From Chryseobacterium gleum (GTDB taxonomy: Bacteria > Bacteroidota > Bacteroidia > Flavobacteriales_D > Sanyastnellaceae): a DNA stretch of 64,000 nt. Position numbers and translations under genes: made by a program. How positions within the stretch are numbered: position 1 is the stretch's first letter; the number at the start of each line of letters is the position of its first letter. Location: positions 62,001 through 126,000 of the forward strand of contig CAMCVP010000003.1 of the NCBI GenBank assembly GCA_945881835.1. Reading direction: 5' to 3'. Of the stretch, positions 26,411-33,965 are shown piece by piece. The notes beneath the pieces are model-generated. The model did not search any database and was not told the DNA's origin. It saw only the letters and a program-made list of their open reading frames with translations.

Positions 26411-26418
26411 TATTTTCG
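26411..26418 (+). promoter_or_regulatory. -7 box placed for leaderless transcription (folK)
   Basis: TATTTTCG fits TAnnTTYG and is followed by CTCT and the ATG at 26423, again a 4-nt gap. Confidence 0.42.
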
Positions 26419-26422
26419 CTCT

Positions 26423-26905
26423 ATGGAAAAAATGAATCGCGTACTACTGAGCATTGGTGGAAATGAAGGCGACAGAGAAGCAAATTTGGAAGAGGCGCGT
26501 ATGTTTATTTCGTTCAACATGGGCGATATTGTAACGGTTTCTGAAGTGATCGAAACAGAAGCCTGGGGTATGCCCGAAGGCACAGAACCTTTCTTGAATC
26601 AACTCGTGGAAATTCAAACAGCACTCACACTTGAGAAGTTACATGCAGAGATTGTTGAGTTGGAAGAGTATTACGGAAGAACGCGCAAGGAAGGTGTTTA
26701 CTTGGATCGCGAGATGGATGTAGATGTTATCTTTTTCAATGACGAAATTGTGCGTGAAGGAAAAATTCAAGTGCCGCACGAACGCATGCATTTGCGTGAA
26801 TTTATTTTGAAGCCCTTGGCTGCAACTTGGCCAGAGTGGATTCATCCGGAATTGAAAATGAATGCTGCCCAATTGCTCGCTGAATTGAACAAGAAAGAAG
26901 ATTGA
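26423..26905 (+). CDS. folK: 2-amino-4-hydroxy-6-hydroxymethyldihydropteridine diphosphokinase FolK
   Basis: A 160-aa HPPK, which transfers pyrophosphate from ATP to hydroxymethyl-dihydropterin in folate synthesis. Visible family features are LLSIGGNEGDREANLEEA at the N-terminus, the FLNQLVEIQT strand, YYGRTRKEG, and the metal-binding DREMDVDVIFF, followed by VPHERMHLREFILKPL. The start is placed at ATG 26423 (or 26432, MNRVLL); the ORF-track start at 26381 lies upstream of the promoter box. The next gene starts inside its stop codon. Confidence 0.93.
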   Translation: MEKMNRVLLSIGGNEGDREANLEEARMFISFNMGDIVTVSEVIETEAWGMPEGTEPFLNQLVEIQTALTLEKLHAEIVELEEYYGRTRKEGVYLDREMDVDVIFFNDEIVREGKIQVPHERMHLREFILKPLAATWPEWIHPELKMNAAQLLAELNKKED

Positions 26906-27531
26906 CCAACTACACCGTCATAGAAGGCATTATTGGCGCGGGTAAAACCACGCTTGCGCAATTGTTGTCGACAGAGCACAATGCTCAATTGGTGTTGGAA
27001 GAATTCGCAGACAATGCCTTCCTTCCGAAGTTTTACGAAGAGCCGAAGCGTTATGCTTTCCCTTTGGAATTGAGTTTTCTTTCGGAACGTTTCGCGCAAT
27101 TGAAGAGTGTTTTTCAATCGCCCGATTTGTTTCAACCCAAAGTCATTGCCGATTATTTTTTACCGAAATGTCAAGTGTTCGCGAAGAATAATTTAGAGGA
27201 AGACGAGTACAAATTGTTTCTGCGTTTGTATGAAATCATGGAGAATTCTCTTCCGCAACCAGACCTCTTGGTGTATCTCTATATATCGCCAGAACAGGCG
27301 TTGCAGAATATAAAGAAACGTGGACGCTCATTCGAACAGAACATTACAGGAGAGTATTTAGAGAATATTCAGCAACAGTACTTGTCGTTCATACAACAAC
27401 ATCCCGAGTTAACGGTGCTCATGATTTCGAGCGACAAACTCGATTTTGTAGAACGAAAAGAAGATCTATTATTCTTGAATGAAACCATAGCGAAGAGCTA
27501 TGCACCCGGCATTCACAGAGTGGAGCCGTAA
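26902..27531 (+). CDS. Deoxynucleoside kinase (dNK/dGK family)
   Basis: A 209-aa kinase of the deoxyadenosine/deoxyguanosine kinase family, salvaging deoxynucleosides with ATP. The P-loop EGIIGAGKTT is at residues 8-17, the substrate-site EEFADNAFLPKFYEEP at about 34-49, and the ERF triad (LSERFAQL) at about 61. LVYLYISPEQALQNIKKRGRSFEQ forms the lid region. The start must be TTG, overlapping the folK stop as TTGA: the next in-frame Met lies far beyond the P-loop. This implies translational coupling to folK. Ends 4 nt before the convergent sucD. Confidence 0.9.
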   Translation: MTNYTVIEGIIGAGKTTLAQLLSTEHNAQLVLEEFADNAFLPKFYEEPKRYAFPLELSFLSERFAQLKSVFQSPDLFQPKVIADYFLPKCQVFAKNNLEEDEYKLFLRLYEIMENSLPQPDLLVYLYISPEQALQNIKKRGRSFEQNITGEYLENIQQQYLSFIQQHPELTVLMISSDKLDFVERKEDLLFLNETIAKSYAPGIHRVEP

Positions 27532-27535
27532 GTCA

Positions 27536-28408
27536 TTACTTCTTGAGAACCTCGGCCATTTTAGCGCCAATCTCAGCAGGAGAATCTACTACGTGAATGC
27601 CACATTCGCGCATGATACGCTTTTTAGCAGAAGCACTTTCGTTTTCTCCAGATACAATAGCACCTGCGTGACCCATGGTTCTTCCTTTTGGAGCGGTTTC
27701 ACCAGCAATGAATCCAACAACTGGCTTGGTGCCGTGTTCTTTGATCCACATAGCAGCCTTAGGCTCAAGCTCACCACCGATTTCACCAATCATGATGATA
27801 CCGTGAGTTTCAGGGTCGTTCATTAATAATTGAACGGCTTCTAAAGTGGTAGTGCCAATGATTGGGTCACCACCAATTCCGATAGCAGTCGTTACACCTA
27901 AACCAGCTTTCGCAACTTGGTCAGCAGCTTCGTATGTTAATGTTCCTGATTTAGAAACGATACCCACATTTCCTTTTTTGAAAACGAAACCAGGCATGAT
28001 ACCCACTTTCGCTTCGCCTGCGGTAATGATACCTGGGCAGTTAGGGCCTATTAAAGTAGCACCGCGATCGGTAGCGTAGATTTTTGCTTTCACCATGTCT
28101 GCAACTGGGATACCTTCAGTAATTGTAACAATTACTTTAATACCTGCGGCAGCAGCTTCCATGATAGCGTCAGCAGCAAATGCTGGTGGAACGAAAATAA
28201 TGGTCACGTCTGCGCCCGTTGCAGTTACTGCATCGGCCACTGTGTTGAACACCGGACGGTCGAGGTGTGTTTGTCCACCTTTGTTCGGTGTAACACCACC
28301 AACAACGTTGGTTCCGTATTCAATCATTTGTGTTGCGTGGAATGTTCCTTCACTTCCAGTGAATCCTTGAACAATTACTTTCGAATCTTTGCTTACTAAA
28401 ACGCCCAT
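27536..28408 (-). CDS. sucD: Succinyl-CoA synthetase (ADP-forming) alpha subunit SucD
   Basis: A 290-aa alpha subunit that forms ATP from succinyl-CoA in the TCA cycle. The CoA-binding Rossmann domain begins [20 protein letters not shown], and the active-site phosphohistidine is in [11 protein letters not shown] near residue 245. Length and spacing are standard. sucC is not adjacent, which is common in Bacteroidota. A minus-strand TAATTTCG (28431-28438) about 22 nt upstream may be its -7 box. Confidence 0.95.
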   Translation of the reverse strand: MGVLVSKDSKVIVQGFTGSEGTFHATQMIEYGTNVVGGVTPNKGGQTHLDRPVFNTVADAVTATGADVTIIFVPPAFAADAIMEAAAAGIKVIVTITEGIPVADMVKAKIYATDRGATLIGPNCPGIITAGEAKVGIMPGFVFKKGNVGIVSKSGTLTYEAADQVAKAGLGVTTAIGIGGDPIIGTTTLEAVQLLMNDPETHGIIMIGEIGGELEPKAAMWIKEHGTKPVVGFIAGETAPKGRTMGHAGAIVSGENESASAKKRIMRECGIHVVDSPAEIGAKMAEVLKK

Positions 28409-28430
28409 AAGGTTTAATTTTTTGCTCGTG

Positions 28431-28438
28431 CGAAATTA
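28431..28438 (-). promoter_or_regulatory. -7 promoter box for sucD
   Basis: Minus-strand TAATTTCG fits TAnnTTYG and lies 22 nt from the ATG. No clear -33. Confidence 0.38.
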
Positions 28439-28496
28439 GTCATAATTTGGAAAGTTTAGTCGTTCTATTGCGGATTGTTTCTCATTTTTGCAGAAC

Positions 28497-29867
28497 ATGA
28501 ATGCAATTTCAAGAGAAGAGACGATCTGTGCCCTTTCTACACCGCAAGGAGTAGGCGGTATTGCGGTGGTTCGCGTAAGCGGAAAGGCGTCCTGGGAAAT
28601 AGTTGGAAAACTCTTCTCGAAGCCATTTCAACCCGAACAAAAACGCAAGGCGTTATTCGGATGCATTTTCGATGGGAAGGAAATTTTGGATGAAGTGGTG
28701 GTGACCTTGTTTCAAGGTCCGCATAGCTTCACGGGGGAAGACGTGGTTGAAATTGCTTGTCACGGGTCACGTTATGTTCAGCAGCGCATTTTGCAATTGC
28801 TGCAGGAAAGAGGATGTCGCATGGCCACACCAGGTGAGTACACCATGCGTGCCTACTTGAACGGAAGAATGGATTTGAGTAGGGCAGAGGCGGTTGGAGA
28901 TGTCATAGCGTCTGAAAGTGCTGCGGCGCATAAGCAGGCGGTTCATCAGATGCGCGGAGGATTTTCGAAAGAGATTGAATCGTTGCGCGAACGCTTGATT
29001 CATTTCGCATCGTTGTTGGAATTGGAATTGGATTTTTCAGAAGAAGATGTCGAGTTCGCCGATCGCACACAGTTATTCAATTTGTTGATTGAAATCTTGA
29101 AGGTTGTTGTTCAGTTGCGCGACAGTTTTCAGTTGGGCAATGCCATTAAGAATGGGGTTCCTGTTGCCATTGTAGGCGCCCCGAATGCGGGGAAGTCAAC
29201 GTTGTTGAATGCCTTGTTGAATGAGGAGCGCGCGATTGTGAGTGATATTGCAGGAACCACGCGTGATACGGTGGAAGAGGTGTTGAATGTGGAAGGCATT
29301 CAGTTCCGATTTATAGACACTGCTGGTATTCGCGAGACATCGGATACCATAGAGCAGCTGGGCATAGCGCGCAGCATGGAGAAAGTGGGGTTGGCGCAGT
29401 TGGTTTTGTTGTTGGTAGATGTGGTGAATACTTCGCAAGCGCAGATCGACGAGATGTTGGAATCGATACGTTCGCATGCTCGCATGGAAGCGAAGGTGTT
29501 GGTGGTCTTCAACAAGATCGATTCGAATCCGAATTTTGAATTGAAGGTGGAAGGCGCGGACACGTTGCGCATCTCGGCGAAAGAAGGTGCGGGCATATCA
29601 GAGTTACGCAATTGGTTGGTTGAAAGCTTCGCGCCTCAATTGAACGAAAGCGACACGGTTGTCACGAATGCGCGTCACCATGAATCTCTACGTCTCGCAT
29701 CCATTGCCCTCACGGAAGTCTTAACGGGCATGCAACAAGGCATCCCATCCGACCTCTTAAGCGTAGACATCCGCAAGACCCTATACCATCTTTCCGAAAT
29801 CACCGGCAACATCTCGGCTGATGATATTTTGCATTCGATATTTGGGAAGTTTTGTATTGGGAAGTAG
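28497..29867 (+). CDS. mnmE: tRNA-5-carboxymethylaminomethyl-2-thiouridine GTPase MnmE
   Basis: 456 aa. With MnmG it modifies U34 of tRNAs reading split codon boxes. The N-terminal formyl-THF domain starts ETICALSTPQGVGGIAVVRVSG. The central G domain has G1 GAPNAGKST (about 226), G3 DTAG and G4 NKID. The C-terminus is the conserved FCIGK with the catalytic-region cysteine. The ATG at 28497 is preferred to the track's TTG because homologues start two to five residues before ETICALST. A -7-like CATTTTTG ends 6 nt before this ATG, so the message may be near-leaderless. Confidence 0.95.
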   Translation: MNAISREETICALSTPQGVGGIAVVRVSGKASWEIVGKLFSKPFQPEQKRKALFGCIFDGKEILDEVVVTLFQGPHSFTGEDVVEIACHGSRYVQQRILQLLQERGCRMATPGEYTMRAYLNGRMDLSRAEAVGDVIASESAAAHKQAVHQMRGGFSKEIESLRERLIHFASLLELELDFSEEDVEFADRTQLFNLLIEILKVVVQLRDSFQLGNAIKNGVPVAIVGAPNAGKSTLLNALLNEERAIVSDIAGTTRDTVEEVLNVEGIQFRFIDTAGIRETSDTIEQLGIARSMEKVGLAQLVLLLVDVVNTSQAQIDEMLESIRSHARMEAKVLVVFNKIDSNPNFELKVEGADTLRISAKEGAGISELRNWLVESFAPQLNESDTVVTNARHHESLRLASIALTEVLTGMQQGIPSDLLSVDIRKTLYHLSEITGNISADDILHSIFGKFCIGK

Positions 29868-29881
29868 AGACAAGATATGGG

Positions 29882-29906
29882 ATTGTCGTTTCAGTGATGC
29901 GACAAT
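29882..29906 (+). terminator. Inverted repeat after mnmE, possible weak terminator
   Basis: ATTGTCG and CGACAAT flank an 11-nt loop, followed by only a broken T stretch. It could instead be an accessory operator of the hip locus. Confidence 0.3.
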
Positions 29907-29941
29907 TGGGATTTTCTCGTTCTAATAAAAATGTTGCATAT

Positions 29942-29970
29942 TATCTACATTTAATTTATATTTGTAGATA
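29942..29970 (+). promoter_or_regulatory. hipBA operator-promoter
   Basis: TATCTACA and TGTAGATA are perfect inverted arms separated by 13 nt. A consensus -7 box TATATTTG (29957-29964) lies across the centre and right arm, so a HipB dimer bound here would block RNA polymerase. It resembles in style the TATCC-N8-GGATA operators of E. coli HipB. Confidence 0.7.
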
Positions 29971-29985
29971 TTAATCAACGTTTCA

Positions 29986-30282
29986 ATGAAGTCAAAAAAA
30001 CAAACTCTTTTTCCAAAGCATCTTAAGATACTGGGTGTTTTAGGTGAGAATATTAAATTGGCTCGTAAAAGAAGGAAGCTGACTACTATCGAAGTTTCAG
30101 AACGCGCAGCAATAGATAGAACCACACTTTATCAAATTGAAAAGGGGAACCCTCGCGTTTCAATGGGCGCTTATTTTAATGTGTTGCGCGTTTTTGGTTT
30201 GCAGGATGATTTTTTGAAATTGGCTGCAGAAGACAAACAGGGAAGGGATATCCAAGATCTAGAACTTTTGGGAGGGAAATAA
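29986..30282 (+). CDS. hipB: HipB-type antitoxin / XRE-family repressor
   Basis: 98 aa with a Cro/C1 helix-turn-helix from about residue 22 to 78 (LGENIKLARKRRKLTTIEVSERAAIDRTTLYQIEKGNPRVSMGAYFNVLRVFG). A short acidic C-terminal tail (DKQGRDIQDLELLGGK) follows and could contact the toxin. The upstream palindrome over the -7 box is its probable binding site. It is followed after 1 nt by hipA, the standard bicistronic type II arrangement. Confidence 0.88.
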   Translation: MKSKKQTLFPKHLKILGVLGENIKLARKRRKLTTIEVSERAAIDRTTLYQIEKGNPRVSMGAYFNVLRVFGLQDDFLKLAAEDKQGRDIQDLELLGGK

Positions 30283-30283
30283 A

Positions 30284-31534
30284 ATGGCAACAAGTAAAAT
30301 AGATATTCTGGTTTACGCAGACTGGTTGCATTTAAACGGGCCGAAGTTAATAGGAACGTTAGCAGCCCATCAAGCTAAGGGCAGAAAGACATTTAGTTTT
30401 AGTTACGATGAAAAATGGTTGGCAACAGAAAAGCAATTTTTATTTGATCCCGATATTACTTGGAATAAAGGACAACAATTCCCAATAGGAAAATTCAATT
30501 TTGGTGTTTTTAACGATTCGATGCCGGATACTTGGGGACGCACCTTAATGAAAAGAAGAGAGGCTCAAGCTGCCAAGGAAGAAAAAAGGGTTGCAAGAAA
30601 TCTTCACGATCTTGATTTCTTATTGGGTGTAAATGACGAAAGTAGAATGGGAGGCCTTCGGTTTAAGTTGCAAGAAAAAGAGCCCTTTTTAAATAATGAT
30701 AAGGCTAGGCCAACTCCACCGTGGTCTTCGATAAGAGAATTACAACATGGTATCTCGTTAATTGAATCAGATAAGGATAATAAGGAGGTCCGGAAATGGT
30801 TGAGTATCTTATTGGCTCCAGGCTCTTCCTTAGGTGGTGCAAGACCGAAAGCAAATATTGTAGATGAAAAAGGAAATTTATGGATAGCTAAATTTCCATC
30901 TAAAGAAGATACTATTGATAAAGCTGCTTGGGAGTTTCTGGCCTACAAGCTGGCTACTAAGGCGGGTGTTGAAATGGCTGAGTGTAAAATTGAAAAAATC
31001 TCGGGCAAGTATTTTACTTTTTTTACAAAACGATTTGACCGTATAAAAGATAAGAGGATTCACTTTGCTTCTGCCATGACAATGACCGGCAATAATGAAG
31101 AAACAATTAAAGAGAATCCTCCGAGCTATTTAGATATTGCAGAGTTCATACAGTTTAATGAATCAAACAACAAAAAGGAATTACACCAGTTGTGGAGACG
31201 AATGGTTTTTAATATCGCAATATCCAATACTGATGATCATTTAAGAAACCATGGTTTTATTCTGAATAAAACCGGTTGGCAATTATCTCCTGCGTTTGAT
31301 ATTAATCCTTCAATTGATAAAGATGGATTGTCGTTAAATATTGACTCAAACAATAATGCCTTAGATTTCGATTTGGCCAAAAGTGTTGGAGAGTACTTTC
31401 AATTAAAAGAAAAGGAAATGGATGCTATTATATCGGAAATTAAGAGTGTTGTGAAAAATTGGAAAATAGAGGCTGTAAAAATTGGAATTTCAAAAGCTGA
31501 AATTACGCTGATGAGTTCTGCGTTTAAATTTTAA
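30284..31534 (+). CDS. hipA: HipA-family serine/threonine kinase toxin
   Basis: A 416-aa full-length HipA kinase. The N-terminal Couple_hipA subdomain (residues 1-~110) is fused to the kinase core. Key sites: the Gly-rich loop SSLGGARPKA (181-190), whose serines correspond to the HipA autophosphorylation region; the ATP lysine in LWIAKFP (K203); the catalytic loop NTDDHLRN (315-322); and the metal-binding aspartate in SPAFD (339). By family, it phosphorylates an aminoacyl-tRNA synthetase (GltX in E. coli) and triggers the stringent response, and HipB neutralises it. All catalytic residues look intact. It converges on the hipBST operon 59 bp away. Confidence 0.9.
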   Translation: MATSKIDILVYADWLHLNGPKLIGTLAAHQAKGRKTFSFSYDEKWLATEKQFLFDPDITWNKGQQFPIGKFNFGVFNDSMPDTWGRTLMKRREAQAAKEEKRVARNLHDLDFLLGVNDESRMGGLRFKLQEKEPFLNNDKARPTPPWSSIRELQHGISLIESDKDNKEVRKWLSILLAPGSSLGGARPKANIVDEKGNLWIAKFPSKEDTIDKAAWEFLAYKLATKAGVEMAECKIEKISGKYFTFFTKRFDRIKDKRIHFASAMTMTGNNEETIKENPPSYLDIAEFIQFNESNNKKELHQLWRRMVFNIAISNTDDHLRNHGFILNKTGWQLSPAFDINPSIDKDGLSLNIDSNNNALDFDLAKSVGEYFQLKEKEMDAIISEIKSVVKNWKIEAVKIGISKAEITLMSSAFKF

Positions 31535-31574
31535 AACGATGTTTTTCATTTTGCCGAATCATAAATGTATGTTG

Positions 31575-31599
31575 AAATGATACTCAATTGTAATCATTT
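31575..31599. terminator. Weak bidirectional hairpin between the convergent hip operons
   Basis: AAATGAT and ATCATTT arms with an 11-nt loop, followed by an A run on the plus side (T run for the minus-strand operon's reverse). It overlaps the stop codon of the fourth gene. Tentative. Confidence 0.3.
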
Positions 31600-32178
31600 A
31601 AAAAAAGCAGAGCGCATTTCCACTAATTCAGAACGTACATCGCCAACTGGTTCGGTCTTTAGTTTTTTTTCAATAGCTAAATAGGCATTCAACTGTTGCT
31701 CGAAATTAGGGCTTGCAATAATTTCGGAAAGCCATTCGGAAAAGTCCTTGAACTCAGCATCACTAAAATCGTAAAGCTGATTATTCAAGAGTGCGATAAT
31801 ATCTTTTGAACTTTTTTCGGTTGTGTGTGGTGAAAAATAATCTTGTTCTAGAAATTTTTCAATCAAGGATTCACTTCTCAAAATAGCCTGATACATTTTC
31901 TTCTCCGCTTCTTTGAGTTTACCATTTTTGAAGAGCGTAATGGACCATTCGAATAAAAAGAACGGGAACCCCATGTCATCATCGAAAGTTTTGTTAAACC
32001 AATTAAAGTATCTCAAAGCACCCTTATAGTCTTTTATCTTGATGTATAACTCGGGAGCCAAGTATCTTAATCCGCGGCTGTCGTCGTAATAACCTCCCCA
32101 GCGTCTTTTGTCCGCAGCGAGTGCCCGCTTTATTTTTACAATCTTATTTTGAATGCGTTCGATTTGTTTGGGTGTCAT
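31594..32178 (-). CDS. Uncharacterised fourth gene of the hipBST operon
   Basis: I do not recognise this 194-aa protein. I use the ATG at 32178; the track's start seven codons upstream is a TTG. It is helical and charged, with a stretch like a single TPR pair (YKGALRYFNWFNKTFDDDMGFPFFLFEWSITLFKNGKLKEAEKKMYQAILRS, about residues 50-105) and a basic N-terminus (QNKIVKIKRALAADKRRWGGYYDD). There is no signal peptide or membrane segment. It lies 41 nt downstream of hipT on the same strand with no visible terminator, so it is probably co-transcribed. It may be an accessory of the toxin-antitoxin system or simply a passenger. Confidence 0.65.
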   Translation of the reverse strand: MTPKQIERIQNKIVKIKRALAADKRRWGGYYDDSRGLRYLAPELYIKIKDYKGALRYFNWFNKTFDDDMGFPFFLFEWSITLFKNGKLKEAEKKMYQAILRSESLIEKFLEQDYFSPHTTEKSSKDIIALLNNQLYDFSDAEFKDFSEWLSEIIASPNFEQQLNAYLAIEKKLKTEPVGDVRSELVEMRSAFFK

Positions 32179-32219
32179 AGTTTCAAAATATTGAATCAAA
32201 TATTAATAAGAAAGAGTCT

Positions 32220-33224
32220 CTACCGAATCAAATAATTTCTCTTCTTCTGATACATCATCAAGTATCCTCTCTTGTTCGCTTCTGATAAAAAGGAACGACC
32301 AATTAATGTTTCAATGAGTTGATGTTTCTCTAAATAGGGGAGCATGATTTTTTCAATGCGATTTTCTGAAACACCAATACGTTTGGCGAATTCAGTGAAA
32401 TCTGCTTTGCATGGATGATTGTTTTTCTTGTATTCCTCGCTTTTGAAATTGTCAGCAAAAAGCCCGTGGTCGAGTGCAAAATCAGAATCGTCAACATGCA
32501 TTTTAGTATTCAGCAAATCGTAAATTGGACTCAGGAGATAGTCGCCCATAGAAGATTCCAGTAACGAGAAGTTTTTCAAATGTGCATCGCCATTCGAAAA
32601 CAAAAAGTTGAATAACACAACTGAGAAATATTTTTCAATTTCAACGCGCCAAGCCGAAACGTGTTTTTGAATGAGCAGCCCAGCTTCCTCATAACTAAAT
32701 TCATATTTGAAATTAGGCCCAGCATTGTCATTCGTTCTTCCGGCCAATGTTGCGAAATCTTCCTTCCCCCATTTACTGCCATCGTCTTTTACATCAAAAC
32801 GTTTAGTAATGTAAGCAGGAGTGCCATTCTTAAAAAAGATCATGGCGTTTTCAGCTGTATTAATTCCAAACACTTGCTTGGCTATCTGCATAGTTAGATG
32901 TTCATTAGCAGGAACCTGATCGACATTTTTTAAATCTCGAGGAATCGGCTTCAGAATATAGGTTCCATGCTCACCTTCATGGGTTAAACGAAGCACATTC
33001 TTCTCCAATACGAAACTCAATTTTTCTTGAACACCCGAGATTGAAATGCGCTTACGATTTTCCATAAACTGTTCGGCCACATCTTCGTTTTGCTGCGGCT
33101 GATCGTATGGCAAAACATGACTTACTTTTTTTCCGTTGAAGAGATTACGAAGACATCCAGGACTGTAGGAAGAAAAATCTTCAGATAAAGTTCCTGGACA
33201 ATATTTTAGTTCGTGAATGTTCAT
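32220..33224 (-). CDS. hipT: HipT kinase toxin of a HipBST tripartite system
   Basis: 334 aa, a HipA kinase core lacking the N-terminal subdomain that here is encoded separately (hipS). The Gly-rich loop ISISGVQEKLS holds a SIS motif (Ser61, Ser63), which matches the pair of autophosphorylated serines described for E. coli HipT (Ser57/Ser59). Other sites are the ATP lysine in TYILKPIP (K92), the catalytic NGDAHLKN (211-218, Asp213), and the metal ligand in SPIYD (Asp236). E. coli HipT phosphorylates tryptophanyl-tRNA synthetase; whether this one does is unknown. Its start overlaps the hipS stop by 4 nt. Confidence 0.87.
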   Translation of the reverse strand: MNIHELKYCPGTLSEDFSSYSPGCLRNLFNGKKVSHVLPYDQPQQNEDVAEQFMENRKRISISGVQEKLSFVLEKNVLRLTHEGEHGTYILKPIPRDLKNVDQVPANEHLTMQIAKQVFGINTAENAMIFFKNGTPAYITKRFDVKDDGSKWGKEDFATLAGRTNDNAGPNFKYEFSYEEAGLLIQKHVSAWRVEIEKYFSVVLFNFLFSNGDAHLKNFSLLESSMGDYLLSPIYDLLNTKMHVDDSDFALDHGLFADNFKSEEYKKNNHPCKADFTEFAKRIGVSENRIEKIMLPYLEKHQLIETLIGRSFLSEANKRGYLMMYQKKRNYLIR

Positions 33225-33550
33225 TTTGTAGCAATCGGTTTTACGTTAACAGCACCAACGGTATCGTATTGAGCCGTAGCTGCGAGCAGGCCGAAATTAT
33301 CGTTTTCGTCTATCCTCAACTGTAAGCTTTGTAGTTTTCTATTTACGCCCTCACTGAGCATGTTGAAGAAAAAGGGAAACAAGAATTCACTGGTGTATTC
33401 CTTTTGTGATTTGGGCAGGGTTAGGCTGACAGCAGGTTTGTTTTCATCCAAAAAATATTGGTCTTCATATCTGAAAACATAGTGTTTGCGATTTTCTTCA
33501 ATGAGCAATCCGGCCAAAATTCCTGAGCGGTATATTTCTAATGTGCGCAT
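33221..33550 (-). CDS. hipS: HipS, HipA N-terminal-subdomain protein
   Basis: 109 aa matching the Couple_hipA domain of HipA as a free-standing protein (MRTLEIYRSGILAGLLIEE...VSLTLPKSQKEYTSEFLFPFFFNMLSEG). In the E. coli HipBST system, HipS is the antitoxin that neutralises HipT, whereas HipB augments repression. A broken hipA gene was considered, but separate ATG starts, a 4-nt gap after hipB and a clean ATGA overlap with hipT argue for a genuine split. Confidence 0.85.
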   Translation of the reverse strand: MRTLEIYRSGILAGLLIEENRKHYVFRYEDQYFLDENKPAVSLTLPKSQKEYTSEFLFPFFFNMLSEGVNRKLQSLQLRIDENDNFGLLAATAQYDTVGAVNVKPIATK

Positions 33551-33554
33551 TCAA

Positions 33555-33764
33555 TTAGGGTTTCTTTTTTACTTGAAGGGTCAACTCCATTCCCAGTACA
33601 TCGGCCAATTTATTCAGCACGTCAATAGAAGGATTCCCCATTCCGTTTTCCAATTTGTACAATGTGTTTATGCTTATTTGAGCTAAATCAGCGAGATGAG
33701 GTTGGGTTATTCCCAATTCCTTCCGCCTGATTTTTATGGCTTCACCGAGGTTTGACACTAACAT
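33555..33764 (-). CDS. hipB: HipB repressor of hipBST
   Basis: A 69-aa XRE-type helix-turn-helix protein (LGEAIKIRRKELGITQPHLADLAQISINTLYKLENGMGNPSIDVLNKLADVLGMELTLQ). It has no C-terminal extension, shorter than the HipB of the neighbouring hipBA operon and only distantly similar to it. First gene of the minus-strand operon. A palindrome overlaps its own start codon and two more copies lie upstream, which indicates autorepression. Confidence 0.88.
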   Translation of the reverse strand: MLVSNLGEAIKIRRKELGITQPHLADLAQISINTLYKLENGMGNPSIDVLNKLADVLGMELTLQVKKKP

Positions 33765-33774
33765 TATAATGTGA
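33761..33774. promoter_or_regulatory. hipBST operator copy 1 (overlaps hipB start)
   Basis: ACATTATAATGTGA, with a perfect CATTA-TAATG core. It matches the shared pattern CACATTWTAATGTG and contains the start codon. Confidence 0.65.
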
Positions 33775-33783
33775 TTTGAAAGT

Positions 33784-33811
33784 CAAAAGTATGAATTTCA
33801 ATTGAAACAAA
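33784..33811 (-). promoter_or_regulatory. hipBST promoter
   Basis: Minus-strand TTTG (33808-33811) and TACTTTTG (33784-33791) with a 16-nt spacer. It lies between operator copies 1 and 2. Confidence 0.6.
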
Positions 33812-33819
33812 CAAGATAA

Positions 33820-33835
33820 ACACATTTTAATGTGT
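33820..33835. promoter_or_regulatory. hipBST operator copy 2
   Basis: ACACATT-TT-AATGTGT, a perfect 7+2+7 inverted repeat just upstream of the -33 element. Confidence 0.68.
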
Positions 33836-33880
33836 TATTCAGGTTAATATTGTGAGGTCTAGCTGTGAAAGTAGAAGAAC

Positions 33881-33896
33881 TCACATTTTAGTGTGG
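33881..33896. promoter_or_regulatory. hipBST operator copy 3
   Basis: TCACATTTTAGTGTGG differs from copy 2 by one base in the core half-sites. It lies about 46 bp further upstream, towards the esterase gene, and could affect that gene too. Confidence 0.55.
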
Positions 33897-33965
33897 TTTT
33901 TAATTCGTCAGCGTATAGAAATTCCTGTTTAACCAAGGCTAATCAATTTCTCATTACATTTAGAC

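Noticed and set aside
33221-33224. hipS/hipT as a frameshifted hipA pseudogene
   Set aside because: Both parts have ATG starts, coupled ATGA overlap, intact motifs and correct HipBST order and sizes.
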